From NCBI RefSeq assembly GCF_000963005.1, contig NZ_JZHZ01000007.1, positions 709,266 through 773,265 of the forward strand: a DNA stretch of 64,000 nt, given 5' to 3'. Below, piece by piece: positions 43,524 through 51,972 of the stretch. The notes beneath the pieces are model-generated. The model saw only the letters and a program-made list of their open reading frames with translations. It did no database searches and was not told the DNA's origin. Every line of letters begins with the position of its first letter. Position 1 is the first letter of the stretch. A program made the position numbers and the translations under genes. Origin of the DNA: Xanthomonas sp. GPE 39. GTDB lineage: Bacteria > Pseudomonadota > Gammaproteobacteria > Xanthomonadales > Xanthomonadaceae.

Positions 43524-44134
43524 GTTCGCCGCTGCTCGAACAGTTGATCGAGGCGTTCCGCATCCTGCCGGGAGTCGGCCAGAAAACCGCGCAACGCATG
43601 GCCTATCACGTGCTCGAACGCGAACGTGCCGGTGGGCAGCGGCTTGCCGACACGTTGCATGCGGCGATTGCGCGGATCGGCCACTGCTCGCAATGCCGCG
43701 ATTTCAGCGAAACCGACATCTGCGCGATCTGTGCCAGTCCCGGCCGCGACCGTCAGCAACTGTGCGCGGTGGAGTCGCCGGCCGACCGCCTGGTGATCGA
43801 GCAAGCCACCGGCTATCGCGGGTTGTATTTCATTCTGCAGGGACGGCTATCGCCACTGGATGGGATCGGTCCGCGCGAACTCGGTCTGGATCGGCTCGGT
43901 GCGCGGCTGGCGCAAGGCGAGGTCGCCGAACTGATCATCGCCACCAATTCCACGGTCGAAGGCGAGGCTACCGCGCATTACCTGGCGCAGTTGGCGCGTC
44001 AGCACGGCGTGCGGCCGAGCCGTCTGGCGCAGGGCTTGCCGTTGGGCGGTGAGCTGGAATACGTGGATCGCGGCACCTTGTCGCATGCTTTTGGCAGCCG
44101 TAGCGAAGTGCCGCGCGGCAGTGTGGGCGAATAG
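43520..44134 (+). CDS. recR: Recombination mediator protein RecR
   Basis: Works with RecF and RecO to load RecA at gaps. The 204-residue protein shows a helix-hairpin-helix ([15 protein letters not shown]), a C4 zinc finger (C-x2-C then C-x2-[18 protein letters not shown]) and a Toprim domain ([25 protein letters not shown]). The ATG at 43520 gives the standard start [18 protein letters not shown]; a GTG 9 bp upstream is less likely. Confidence 0.97.
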   Translation: MSSPLLEQLIEAFRILPGVGQKTAQRMAYHVLERERAGGQRLADTLHAAIARIGHCSQCRDFSETDICAICASPGRDRQQLCAVESPADRLVIEQATGYRGLYFILQGRLSPLDGIGPRELGLDRLGARLAQGEVAELIIATNSTVEGEATAHYLAQLARQHGVRPSRLAQGLPLGGELEYVDRGTLSHAFGSRSEVPRGSVGE

Positions 44135-44216
44135 CGCCATCTGCGTGCTGGCTGCGGCACCGCGCCGAATTGGGCTATAACGGCCTCTCCTCTTTTTACT
44201 GTTCCAGGCATGCTTC

Positions 44217-44564
44217 ATGGACACTATTTTCGGCAAGATCATTCGTCGCGAAATTCCGGCCAGCATCGTCTACGAAGACGATGTCGTCCTTGGGTTCAAG
44301 GACATCGCGCCGCAGGCGCCGGTGCATGTGTTGTTTATTCCCAAGCAGGTGGAGATTCCCACGCTGGACGATTTGTTGCCGGATCAGGCCACCCTGGTCG
44401 GAAAGCTGGTGCTTGCAGCGGCCAGCTACGCACGCGCACAGGGTCTGGCCGAGGATGGCTATCGCGTGGTGATCAACTGCCGCGAGCATGGCGGACAGAC
44501 GGTGTTTCATCTGCACTTGCATTTGCTGGCAGGGGCACCGTTGGGGCACTTCGGTACGCCTTGA
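44217..44564 (+). CDS. hinT: HIT-family nucleotide-binding protein (HinT-like)
   Basis: Purine nucleoside phosphoramidase-type hydrolase. The 115-residue protein begins DTIFGKIIRREIPASIVYED and ends in the histidine triad HLHLHLLAG, standard for HinT. It is monocistronic, with a hairpin shortly downstream. Confidence 0.93.
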   Translation: MDTIFGKIIRREIPASIVYEDDVVLGFKDIAPQAPVHVLFIPKQVEIPTLDDLLPDQATLVGKLVLAAASYARAQGLAEDGYRVVINCREHGGQTVFHLHLHLLAGAPLGHFGTP

Positions 44565-44619
44565 GCGCGGCGTTAGCCATGCTGGCGCGTGCTGGCATTG
44601 TCGCTTTTGCCTGTAATGC

Positions 44620-44649
44620 GAAACGCCGCTGAGTCAGCGGCGTTTCGGT
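44620..44649. terminator. Hairpin between convergent hinT and slp genes
   Basis: An 11-bp stem AAACGCCGCTG / CAGCGGCGTTT with a 3-base loop lies between convergent genes and could stop transcripts from both sides; T tails are short. Confidence 0.65.
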
Positions 44650-44676
44650 GTTGCGTTCTTGCTCAATGCGAGAGGT

Positions 44677-45192
44677 TCACCACCAGCCCCAGCGCGGACC
44701 CCACGGACCCCATGGTCCCCAGGGTTGATAAGGATAAGCTGGCACCACTTCGACCTGACGCACGACCGGCCACAGGTAAACCACATCGGCTTCTATTTTC
44801 GGCAGGCGATAGTCGTATTCGCCGATGCGGGTGTTCTCGTAGCCGGCCACATGGCCGATGAAGGTGACTTCGCGGCCTGGTTCGAACACGGCCGGATCGT
44901 AGAAGCCGGAGCGGCAGGCGACGAAACGGCCATCGCTGGCGTCGGCCGAGTCGCTATCCGGTCGGCCGCTGGCGTTGAGCGGCCGCGACAGCATCTGGAA
45001 GCAGGTCTGGCCCTGGCTGGGCTTGGTCTGGATGATCTTGCCGCCCCAGCGCACGGCGGCACCGACTTGCTGTCCTGCGACCGAATCGCGTGGGGTGACG
45101 GAGGCGAACTGGCCTTGCAGCGGTTTGGGCGCGGTGGCGCAGGCACACAGTGCCAGCGCGGCGAGTATGGGGAACAGTAGGCGGATCTTCAT
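44677..45192 (-). CDS. Slp-family outer-membrane lipoprotein
   Basis: A 171-residue lipoprotein: signal peptide with lipobox LCAC (mature Cys near residue 18), then the Slp domain FASVTPRDSVAGQQVGAAVRWGG and YDYRLPKIEADVVYLW. The C terminus is an unusual Trp/Gly/Pro repeat, PWGPWGPWGPRWGWW. Slp proteins are starvation- or stress-induced outer-membrane lipoproteins of unclear activity. Its ATG overlaps the tgpA stop by 4 bp, making it the last gene of a MoxR-DUF58-TgpA unit. Confidence 0.88.
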   Translation of the reverse strand: MKIRLLFPILAALALCACATAPKPLQGQFASVTPRDSVAGQQVGAAVRWGGKIIQTKPSQGQTCFQMLSRPLNASGRPDSDSADASDGRFVACRSGFYDPAVFEPGREVTFIGHVAGYENTRIGEYDYRLPKIEADVVYLWPVVRQVEVVPAYPYQPWGPWGPWGPRWGWW

Positions 45193-47138
45193 CGGGATGC
45201 TCCGGTTGGCGGACGGTGCCTGCGCAGGTCGCGCAACAATGAAGCGCTGTCCGAATCGGCGCCAGCGTATCGCGCATCGGCGAAACGCCGGCTGAGTGAA
45301 ATCAGCCCCGTGTCGCCTACTCCCCGGTCCACCCGTGCGGCCCATGCCTGTGCTGGTTCATGCGCCTGGCGCTCCAGGCCCAGCCGCGCGTAGCGCCCGC
45401 CAAGGCGCCGCCAGGCGCGCAACAACGGGTCGCGTTCGCGCTCGCCACGGGCCAGCCACCAGGCCATTGCGCCCAGTAGCATCGCCGCGCAACCCGCGAA
45501 CAGGGCGACCAGCTGCGCCGGCTCCAGCCGGGGGATGCCGATCAGGCGCAGTAGCTGCTGCTGGCGATTGGCGTCGAAGGACAGCACCAGATCGTTCCAG
45601 CCGCGGCGGGCCCAGTCGGCGATGTCACGCCACTGCCAGATGGCGCCGTCGCCCTGTGTGGTGCCGCCGCCACCGATGCGGTCTTCCAGCGTGTCGTAGA
45701 TGCGTTCCGGTGCGACCGCTGCGGTCGGGTCCACGCGCACCCAGCCGCGTTGCGGCAGCCATACCTCGGCCCAGGCGTGGGCGTCCATGCGCCGCACGAT
45801 CCAATAGTCGCCAAGCCGATTGCGGGTGCCTCCGGCATAGCCGGTGACAATGCGGGCGGGAATGCCCGCGCCGCGCATCAGTACGACGAACGCCGAACTG
45901 AAGTGTTCGCAAAAGCCGGCTTTTTGCTGGAACAGGAATTCGTCCACGCTATCGCGGCCGGGCAGTGGTGTCTGCAGGGTGTAGGCGAAGTCGCGGCGGA
46001 TCCATTGCAGCGCGCGGGCAATGATCGCCGCGTCGTCACTGCCGGCTTGTTGCCGCCATTGTCGGGCCAGCGTCAGCGTGCGCGGGTTATAGCCAGGTGG
46101 TAGTGCCAGTGCGCGCTGGCGCTGCGCAGGTGCCAGATCGGCTTGCACTCGCTGCGCCGGTGCCGAGCGCAGATGCCAGCGGGTCAGGGCGTTGAGCGGT
46201 TGTTCGGTCTGCAGTACGGCGTCGGCCGTGAGCCGGGTGCCGGCGGGCGCCTGTAGCGGCAGTTCCAGCGCAACCAGTTGGCGGCGATCGGTCGGTTCCA
46301 CGTCGATCTGGTAGTCCCACGCACTCGGTCCTGGTTGTATCGTCGGTGCGGGCCTCGTTGCATTGTCGTTCTGGCCGCGCCAGGTGCGGCCGTCGAAATC
46401 CCACAGCACCGGTCCACGCCAGTAACGCTGCGTGGGCGGTGGCACCGGGCCGAAGAACTGCACGCGTAGTGCCGGGGTGTCATCGGCCATCAGGTCCAGC
46501 CATTGCCCCGGGGTCATGGTGTCCGACAGGCCGGGTCGGCCCAGTGCGCGTTCCGGCACGCCCCACAGTGGCGAGCCCAGGCGCGGAAACAGCCAGAATG
46601 CGGCCAGCGCCAGTGGCAGGCCCAACAGCAGTAGGCGGCCAACGCTGATGAGTTGCCCACGCAGTGGGCGGCGTTCGCTGTGTCCTTCCTGATCGGCTAA
46701 GCGCTGCATGCACAGCAGGGCGAGAATCACCGCAGCCAGTGCCAGTGCCATCGTCGCTGGTCCTTGATCCAGCAGGAAGGCAGCGAAGGGCGCGAACAGC
46801 GCGAAGCCGAGCAGGCTGCGTGCATCGCGCAGCGTGTGCAGCTCCGATGGTTTGATCGCCAACATGGCCGCGAGCAGGGCGCATCCGGTGTCGCGGCCGA
46901 AGCGTAGCCCGGCTTGCCAGTACAGCGTCGCCAGCATCGCCGCGATCAGTGCCAGGCGCAGTGCGGCCGGCACTGGGCGCCAGGCCGAACTGGCACCGAC
47001 CAGCAGTGCGGCGAGTGCGATCAGCCAAGCCAGTGCAGTGGGCAGTTGCAGCAACAGTGGCAGCAGCGACAGCAGTGCCGTGCTCAGTGCCCAGGCCCGG
47101 CTGGATGTGCTCAATGCGGGTGTGCGCGACTCAGTCAT
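45189..47138 (-). CDS. tgpA: TgpA-like transglutaminase-domain membrane protein
   Basis: A 649-residue membrane protein with several N-terminal helices (DUF3488), a periplasmic transglutaminase-like domain and a last membrane helix followed by a DUF4129-like tail. The Cys-His-Asp triad is visible in FCEHFSSAFVVLMRG (Cys near 407), MDAHAWAEVW and VDPTAAV. Pseudomonas TgpA is essential and transfers glutamyl groups in vitro. The ATG at 47138 overlaps the DUF58 gene by 8 bp; longer upstream frame is unlikely. Confidence 0.9.
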   Translation of the reverse strand: MTESRTPALSTSSRAWALSTALLSLLPLLLQLPTALAWLIALAALLVGASSAWRPVPAALRLALIAAMLATLYWQAGLRFGRDTGCALLAAMLAIKPSELHTLRDARSLLGFALFAPFAAFLLDQGPATMALALAAVILALLCMQRLADQEGHSERRPLRGQLISVGRLLLLGLPLALAAFWLFPRLGSPLWGVPERALGRPGLSDTMTPGQWLDLMADDTPALRVQFFGPVPPPTQRYWRGPVLWDFDGRTWRGQNDNATRPAPTIQPGPSAWDYQIDVEPTDRRQLVALELPLQAPAGTRLTADAVLQTEQPLNALTRWHLRSAPAQRVQADLAPAQRQRALALPPGYNPRTLTLARQWRQQAGSDDAAIIARALQWIRRDFAYTLQTPLPGRDSVDEFLFQQKAGFCEHFSSAFVVLMRGAGIPARIVTGYAGGTRNRLGDYWIVRRMDAHAWAEVWLPQRGWVRVDPTAAVAPERIYDTLEDRIGGGGTTQGDGAIWQWRDIADWARRGWNDLVLSFDANRQQQLLRLIGIPRLEPAQLVALFAGCAAMLLGAMAWWLARGERERDPLLRAWRRLGGRYARLGLERQAHEPAQAWAARVDRGVGDTGLISLSRRFADARYAGADSDSASLLRDLRRHRPPTGASR

Positions 47139-48087
47139 GTGGCAACAGCGCGAGCGCGCGTAGGCACTGGTGTCGGTGTTGTGGGCCACGGTCCGGACCC
47201 AGCGCGGGATGCCCCGGCAGCAGCAGGCGATAGCGGCGGCCATCGCGCTCGGCTTCGTCGACCCAGCGTGCTAGCCGTGCGATGCGGCGTTCGTAAGGCA
47301 GCGGCAGCAGCATGCGCCAGTCCAGCACCACGTCCACACCGATTGGGCGTTCGTACTCGCGTACCAGCAGGGTGTCGCGGCGTGCCGAATGCTTCCAGGC
47401 GATCGTGCGTGGCGCATCGCCGGCGCGATAGGGACGCAATTGGTGGAGTTCCTCTCCGAGTGCATGCAGCCTGGTTTGCGTGGGGGTGCCGGTACCGGTC
47501 GGCAGCGGCGGGCCGTCGGTTTCCGGTTGCGGATAGATCAGCAGTGGAGTCTCGGGCCAGAACCAGGCCCAGGCGCGCAGCAGACCCAGTGGCTGGGTGG
47601 TCGAGATCTGGATGCGTTGCAGATCCATCCAGCCGCGGCGTTCGGTGGGGATGTGCAGGTCGGCTTCGTTGCGAGCGTCGTCGTGCAGATCGAGGTGGGC
47701 CAGCACTTCGCCGTAGCGCACGCGCAGGCCACGTCGGCGGCGACCATCGCTGGCTGTCAGTGCCAGTCGCAGCCGCAGTGGACTGCCGGCGGCGACCGGT
47801 TGCGCCGATAGGGCGTCCAGGCGTAATCCCGACAGTTGCAGGTGCGCCACGATGGCACTGGCCATCGCGGCCGCGCCGAGCAGCATCGCCAGCAGCAGTG
47901 CCGGATTGTTGTTGTAGTTCAGCGCGCCGAGCAGCATCGTCGCCAGCAGCAGGGCGATGAAGTTGCCGAACGGCGTCGGCAGGATATAGATGCGGCGTCG
48001 GTCCAGTCGTACTGGCAGGGGTTCCGGATCGCGTGGCGTCGCCAGGTGTGCCAGTCGTTGCCGCCAGTCGTGCTGCCGTGCCGGCAT
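47131..48087 (-). CDS. DUF58-domain membrane protein
   Basis: A 318-residue protein with two adjacent membrane helices near residues 38-85 and a cytoplasmic C-terminal region containing the DUF58 signature LRPYRAGDAPRTIAWKHSARRDTLLVREYE, split over residues 235-265. DUF58 proteins pair with MoxR ATPases and VWA-like folds; the molecular role is unknown. It lies 5 bp after moxR and overlaps tgpA. Confidence 0.88.
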   Translation of the reverse strand: MPARQHDWRQRLAHLATPRDPEPLPVRLDRRRIYILPTPFGNFIALLLATMLLGALNYNNNPALLLAMLLGAAAMASAIVAHLQLSGLRLDALSAQPVAAGSPLRLRLALTASDGRRRRGLRVRYGEVLAHLDLHDDARNEADLHIPTERRGWMDLQRIQISTTQPLGLLRAWAWFWPETPLLIYPQPETDGPPLPTGTGTPTQTRLHALGEELHQLRPYRAGDAPRTIAWKHSARRDTLLVREYERPIGVDVVLDWRMLLPLPYERRIARLARWVDEAERDGRRYRLLLPGHPALGPDRGPQHRHQCLRALALLPHD

Positions 48088-48092
48088 CGGTA

Positions 48093-49046
48093 TCAGTCCA
48101 CGGCGACGCTGTGCAGGATTGCTTTGGCCAGTGCCTGTCCGGAGGCCGATTCCTGCTCGGCCACTAATCGGTGCTCGGCCACTTCCAGGAACAGCGCCTG
48201 TACGTCCTCGGGCAGGACATGGCTGCGGCCGAGCAGCAACGCATGCGCCTTGGCGGCGCGCAGGAGTGCGATGCCGGCGCGCGGCGACAGGCCCACGCGC
48301 ACTCCCGGATGCTGACGACTGCGTGCCAGCAATGCCTGCACGTAGCCGACCAGCGCGTCACTGGCATGAATCCGCTCCACGCTGTGTCGCAGCGTGGCGA
48401 TGTCGGCATCGCTGAGCAGCGGCTGTGCTTGTGCGATCAGATCGCGGCGGTCGCTGCCGCTGAGCAATGCGCGCTCGGATTCGCTGTTTGGATAGCCCAG
48501 CGACAGGCGCAGTAAAAAACGGTCTAATTGCGAATCGGGCAACGCAAAAGTGCCCGATAAATCCACCGGATTCTGTGTGGCGATGACGAAGAACGGCGCA
48601 GGCAGCGGATGCGTGGTGCCATCCAGGGTGACTTGTTGCTCTGCCATCGCCTCCAATAGCGCGCTCTGGGTGCGCGGTGGTGCGCGGTTGATCTCGTCGG
48701 CGAGCAGCACATGGGTGAACACCGGTCCGGGATGAAACTGGAATTGACGCGATTGTGGGTCGTATACCGAGACCCCGAGCACATCGGCAGGCAGTAGGTC
48801 GGAGGTGAACTGCACGCGTTGGAAACCCAGGCCCAGGCTTGCCGCCAACGCATGCGCCAAGGTGGTTTTGCCCAGGCCGGGCAGATCTTCGATTAGCAAG
48901 TGTCCGCCCGATAGCAGGGCGACAAAGGCCAGACGCACCTGCTGCGGCTTACCCAGCACTAGCGCATTGACCTGCCGCTGCGCGTGCGCGAGTGCTTCGC
49001 GTAGCGTATCGGTTAGGATTCCTGGTAAGGGGGGCGGAGTCGACAT
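48093..49046 (-). CDS. MoxR-family AAA+ ATPase
   Basis: A 317-residue AAA+ chaperone-like ATPase. It has Walker A DLPGLGKTTLAHA near residue 58, Walker B VLLADEINRAPPRTQ, a sensor region IATQNPVDLSGTFALP and the C-terminal lid. MoxR proteins act in maturation of partner complexes, often with DUF58/VWA proteins encoded alongside, as here. It is divergent from the PMT-like gene with 36 bp between starts. Confidence 0.92.
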   Translation of the reverse strand: MSTPPPLPGILTDTLREALAHAQRQVNALVLGKPQQVRLAFVALLSGGHLLIEDLPGLGKTTLAHALAASLGLGFQRVQFTSDLLPADVLGVSVYDPQSRQFQFHPGPVFTHVLLADEINRAPPRTQSALLEAMAEQQVTLDGTTHPLPAPFFVIATQNPVDLSGTFALPDSQLDRFLLRLSLGYPNSESERALLSGSDRRDLIAQAQPLLSDADIATLRHSVERIHASDALVGYVQALLARSRQHPGVRVGLSPRAGIALLRAAKAHALLLGRSHVLPEDVQALFLEVAEHRLVAEQESASGQALAKAILHSVAVD

Positions 49047-49082
49047 CGCATTCTCGCAACGGTCTTAAGGAGTTTACGGGCA

Positions 49083-50930
49083 ATGCAAGGCGAACAACGT
49101 GCACGCAGCATCTTTGTGCTGTTGTGGATACTGGTGACGGCAGCCAAGCTGCTGGTGGCTGCGCATTTGCCATTGTTCGTTGATGAAGCATTCTACTGGC
49201 AAGAGGGCCAGCATCTTGCCGCTGCCTACTCCGATCTGCCTGGGCTCACCGCCTGGCTGGCGCGGTTGGGCGTGGCCATCGGCGGCGATCATCTGCTGGC
49301 GCTGCGCGCGCCGTTCTTGCTGCTGAGTGCGGTGCTGCCGTGGTTGATCGTGCGCATCGCCACGCGCTGGTTCGGCGCGGTGGCGGGGTGGCGTGCCGGC
49401 GCTCTGACCTTGCTGATGCCCTTGTCGGGGACGCTGGGCATTCTCGCGTTGCCGGACGTGCCGATGGCGTTGGCAACCATCCTGTGCATCGACGCCAGCG
49501 CGCGCTTGCTACGCAAGGTCGAGGCGATGAGTGCGGTGGAATTGGCGCTGGGTTTGAGCCTTGGTGCGCTGAGTCACTACCGTTTTGTCGGCGTGATCGG
49601 GGTCGGCGCGATTGCCTTGCTGTTGATTCCGCAAGGCCGGCGCATGCTGCGCGATCCGCAGGTATGGGTTGCGCTGGCGCTGGGCATCGTTGCCTGGTTG
49701 CCGCTGCTGGCGTGGAATGTGGATAACGGTGAGGCTGGCATCAAGTTTCAGTTGATCGACCGCCATCCTTGGAGCTTCCGATTCGCCGGCATCGCGTTCG
49801 TTGTGATCCAACTGCTGTTGGTGACGCCATTGCTGGCGGTGGCGATGGCAAAGGTTGCGTTGATCGCCACACGCGGTGGCGGTAACGGTGGCGCACGGGT
49901 GCAGTGGCGTTACTTCGGTCTGCTCGGTGGTGTGTCCACTCTGGGCATTTTCCTGCTGGGCTTCTTTAGCGATGCCGAGCGAGTCAGTTTCCATTGGCCG
50001 TTGCCGGGTTATCTGGCCTTGTTGATCGCCACGCCGGTGATCCTCAGCGGCTGGTCAAAACGGCTGCGCCGTGCGACTTGGTTGCTGACCGGGCTGGGGC
50101 TGATCGGCGCATTTGGCTACTACCTGGCGGTGTCGGTGCCGGCAATACGCGAGCATGCTGCCGCGGACAAATATTATCCGCGCAATTTCGCCGGCTGGCG
50201 GTCGCTGGCCGTGGCGGTGCGCCGCGAACTGGCCACCATGCCGGCAGGCACGCAGGTGTTGGCGGACAATTTCAAGGTCGGTGCCGAGCTCGGTTTCCAA
50301 TTGCACGATCCCAACATCCAGGTGTTGCCACATCCGTTGAACACCAAACACGGGCGCAGTGCGCAATTGCAGCAATGGGGGATGCTCAGCGATGGCCACC
50401 GCGACGGGCCGCGCCTGCTGGTGCTCTCGCCGAGCGATATGCGATACCGACTGCTGTTGCAGCGCTACCACGCAATCTGCGATCTAGTTGGTCCACTGCC
50501 GCCGCCGCAGGTGGTGTCCAGCGATCATGGCAGCCAGCGGTTCCTGTTATTTGCGTTGCCAGCCCAGCGCTTGCCTGGTCCGTGCACCACGCCGGCGATG
50601 GCCTGGATCGATACGCCGGCTGTCAACGCAGCGGTTGGACGTCGTGTGGATGTCTCTGGTTGGGCATTCAAGGATGGGGTCGGGATCGCGCGCGTGGAGG
50701 TATTGCTCGATGGCAAGGTCGTCGCGCAGGCGCGCTATGGCGAGCGTCATGACGTCACCGCGTTCTGGAGCATCTCCACCGATCCTGGTCATCCGGACAT
50801 TGGTTTCCGCGCCACGCTCGATGCCAGCGCGCTGACGCCGGGAACCCATTGGCTCGGCCTGCGTCTGCATGGCCGCGACGGTAGCGTCGAGGATTGGTTG
50901 GAGCAGCCGATCAAACTGCGACTGCGTTGA
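49083..50930 (+). CDS. PMT/ArnT-like GT-C glycosyltransferase with C-terminal beta-sandwich domain
   Basis: A 615-residue multi-pass inner-membrane glycosyltransferase. The first periplasmic loop has VDEAFYWQEGQHLAAAYSD with the catalytic acidic residue of ArnT/PMT enzymes, and about ten further helices follow. Residues about 505-615 form a separate domain (VDVSGWAFKDGVGIARVEV, GFRATLDASALTPGTHW) with an Ig-like repeat pattern, unusual for the family. It probably transfers a sugar from a polyprenyl carrier to lipid A, glycan or protein. It begins a three-gene unit. Confidence 0.82.
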   Translation: MQGEQRARSIFVLLWILVTAAKLLVAAHLPLFVDEAFYWQEGQHLAAAYSDLPGLTAWLARLGVAIGGDHLLALRAPFLLLSAVLPWLIVRIATRWFGAVAGWRAGALTLLMPLSGTLGILALPDVPMALATILCIDASARLLRKVEAMSAVELALGLSLGALSHYRFVGVIGVGAIALLLIPQGRRMLRDPQVWVALALGIVAWLPLLAWNVDNGEAGIKFQLIDRHPWSFRFAGIAFVVIQLLLVTPLLAVAMAKVALIATRGGGNGGARVQWRYFGLLGGVSTLGIFLLGFFSDAERVSFHWPLPGYLALLIATPVILSGWSKRLRRATWLLTGLGLIGAFGYYLAVSVPAIREHAAADKYYPRNFAGWRSLAVAVRRELATMPAGTQVLADNFKVGAELGFQLHDPNIQVLPHPLNTKHGRSAQLQQWGMLSDGHRDGPRLLVLSPSDMRYRLLLQRYHAICDLVGPLPPPQVVSSDHGSQRFLLFALPAQRLPGPCTTPAMAWIDTPAVNAAVGRRVDVSGWAFKDGVGIARVEVLLDGKVVAQARYGERHDVTAFWSISTDPGHPDIGFRATLDASALTPGTHWLGLRLHGRDGSVEDWLEQPIKLRLR

Positions 50931-50982
50931 GCTAGGATGGCGCGCCTTTTTATGCTTTGCCGCGCAGGACCGCACGCCGCCC

Positions 50983-51972
50983 ATGTTCAATTCCCACTCC
51001 GACCGCCCCGTGGCCGCGCCGCGTATCGCGGTGCTGGTGCCGTGTCACAACGAAGCTGCCACCATTGGCCGGGTCGTGGCAGATTTCGCCGCGCATCTGC
51101 CCGGCGCGCATATCCATGTGTTCGACAACAATTCCAGCGACGCCACCATCGTCCTGGCGCATGCGGCCGGCGCCTCGGTGCGTAAGGTCGTACTCCAGGG
51201 CAAGGGCAACGTGGTGCGGCGCCTGTTCGCCGACATCGAGGCCGATGTCTACGTGCTAGTGGATGGCGATGCGACCTACGATGCGGCGATGGCGCCAGCG
51301 CTGGTCGAGCGCCTGCTGCGCGACGGGCTGGATATGGTGGTCGGGGCGCGGCGTAGTGAGGCAGCGGCGGCTTACCGCGCCGGCCACCGCACCGGCAACG
51401 TGCTGTTGACCCGTTGCGTGGGCTTTCTGTTCGGACGCAGCTTCGACGACATGCTGTCCGGCTACCGGGTGTTCTCGCGACGCTACGTGAAGTCGTTTCC
51501 CGCGCATGCCGCCGGCTTCGAGACCGAGACTGAACTGGCAGTGCACGCGCTACAGCTACGCATGCCGGTGGCGGAAGTGGACACCGCCTACGGTGCGCGT
51601 CCGGAAGGGTCGCAGAGCAAGTTGCGCACCTGGCACGATGGCACCCGCATCTTGCTGACCATCCTGCGTCTATTCAAGGCCGAGCGGCCGTTGCTGTTCT
51701 TCTCGCTGGGCTTCGGCGCCTGCGTGCTATTGGCGCTGGCGCTGGCGGTGCCGCTGCTGTTGACCTACCTACACACTGGGCTGGTGCCGCGCTTCCCGAC
51801 CGCGATTCTGTGCTCGGCGCTGGTGTTGCTGGGTGTGCTGTTGCTGGCCTGTGGACTGATCCTTGACACGGTCACGCGCGGCCGCATCGAGGCCAAGCGT
51901 CTGGCTTATCTGGCGATCCCTGCGTGGCCCGCGGCGGACCAGGCCGACGCACGCCGTGGCGAGGCCGCATGA
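50983..51972 (+). CDS. GT2 polyprenyl-phosphate glycosyltransferase (DPM1-like)
   Basis: A 329-residue GT-A enzyme with VPCHNEAATIGRVV at the start, the DxD-like VDGDATYD near residue 94, and MLSGYRVFSRRYVKSFPA typical of dolichol/undecaprenyl-phosphate sugar synthases. Two C-terminal membrane helices (about 245-300) anchor it. It should make the polyprenyl-phosphate sugar used by the neighbouring GT-C enzyme. It overlaps the next gene by 4 bp. Confidence 0.88.
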   Translation: MFNSHSDRPVAAPRIAVLVPCHNEAATIGRVVADFAAHLPGAHIHVFDNNSSDATIVLAHAAGASVRKVVLQGKGNVVRRLFADIEADVYVLVDGDATYDAAMAPALVERLLRDGLDMVVGARRSEAAAAYRAGHRTGNVLLTRCVGFLFGRSFDDMLSGYRVFSRRYVKSFPAHAAGFETETELAVHALQLRMPVAEVDTAYGARPEGSQSKLRTWHDGTRILLTILRLFKAERPLLFFSLGFGACVLLALALAVPLLLTYLHTGLVPRFPTAILCSALVLLGVLLLACGLILDTVTRGRIEAKRLAYLAIPAWPAADQADARRGEAA

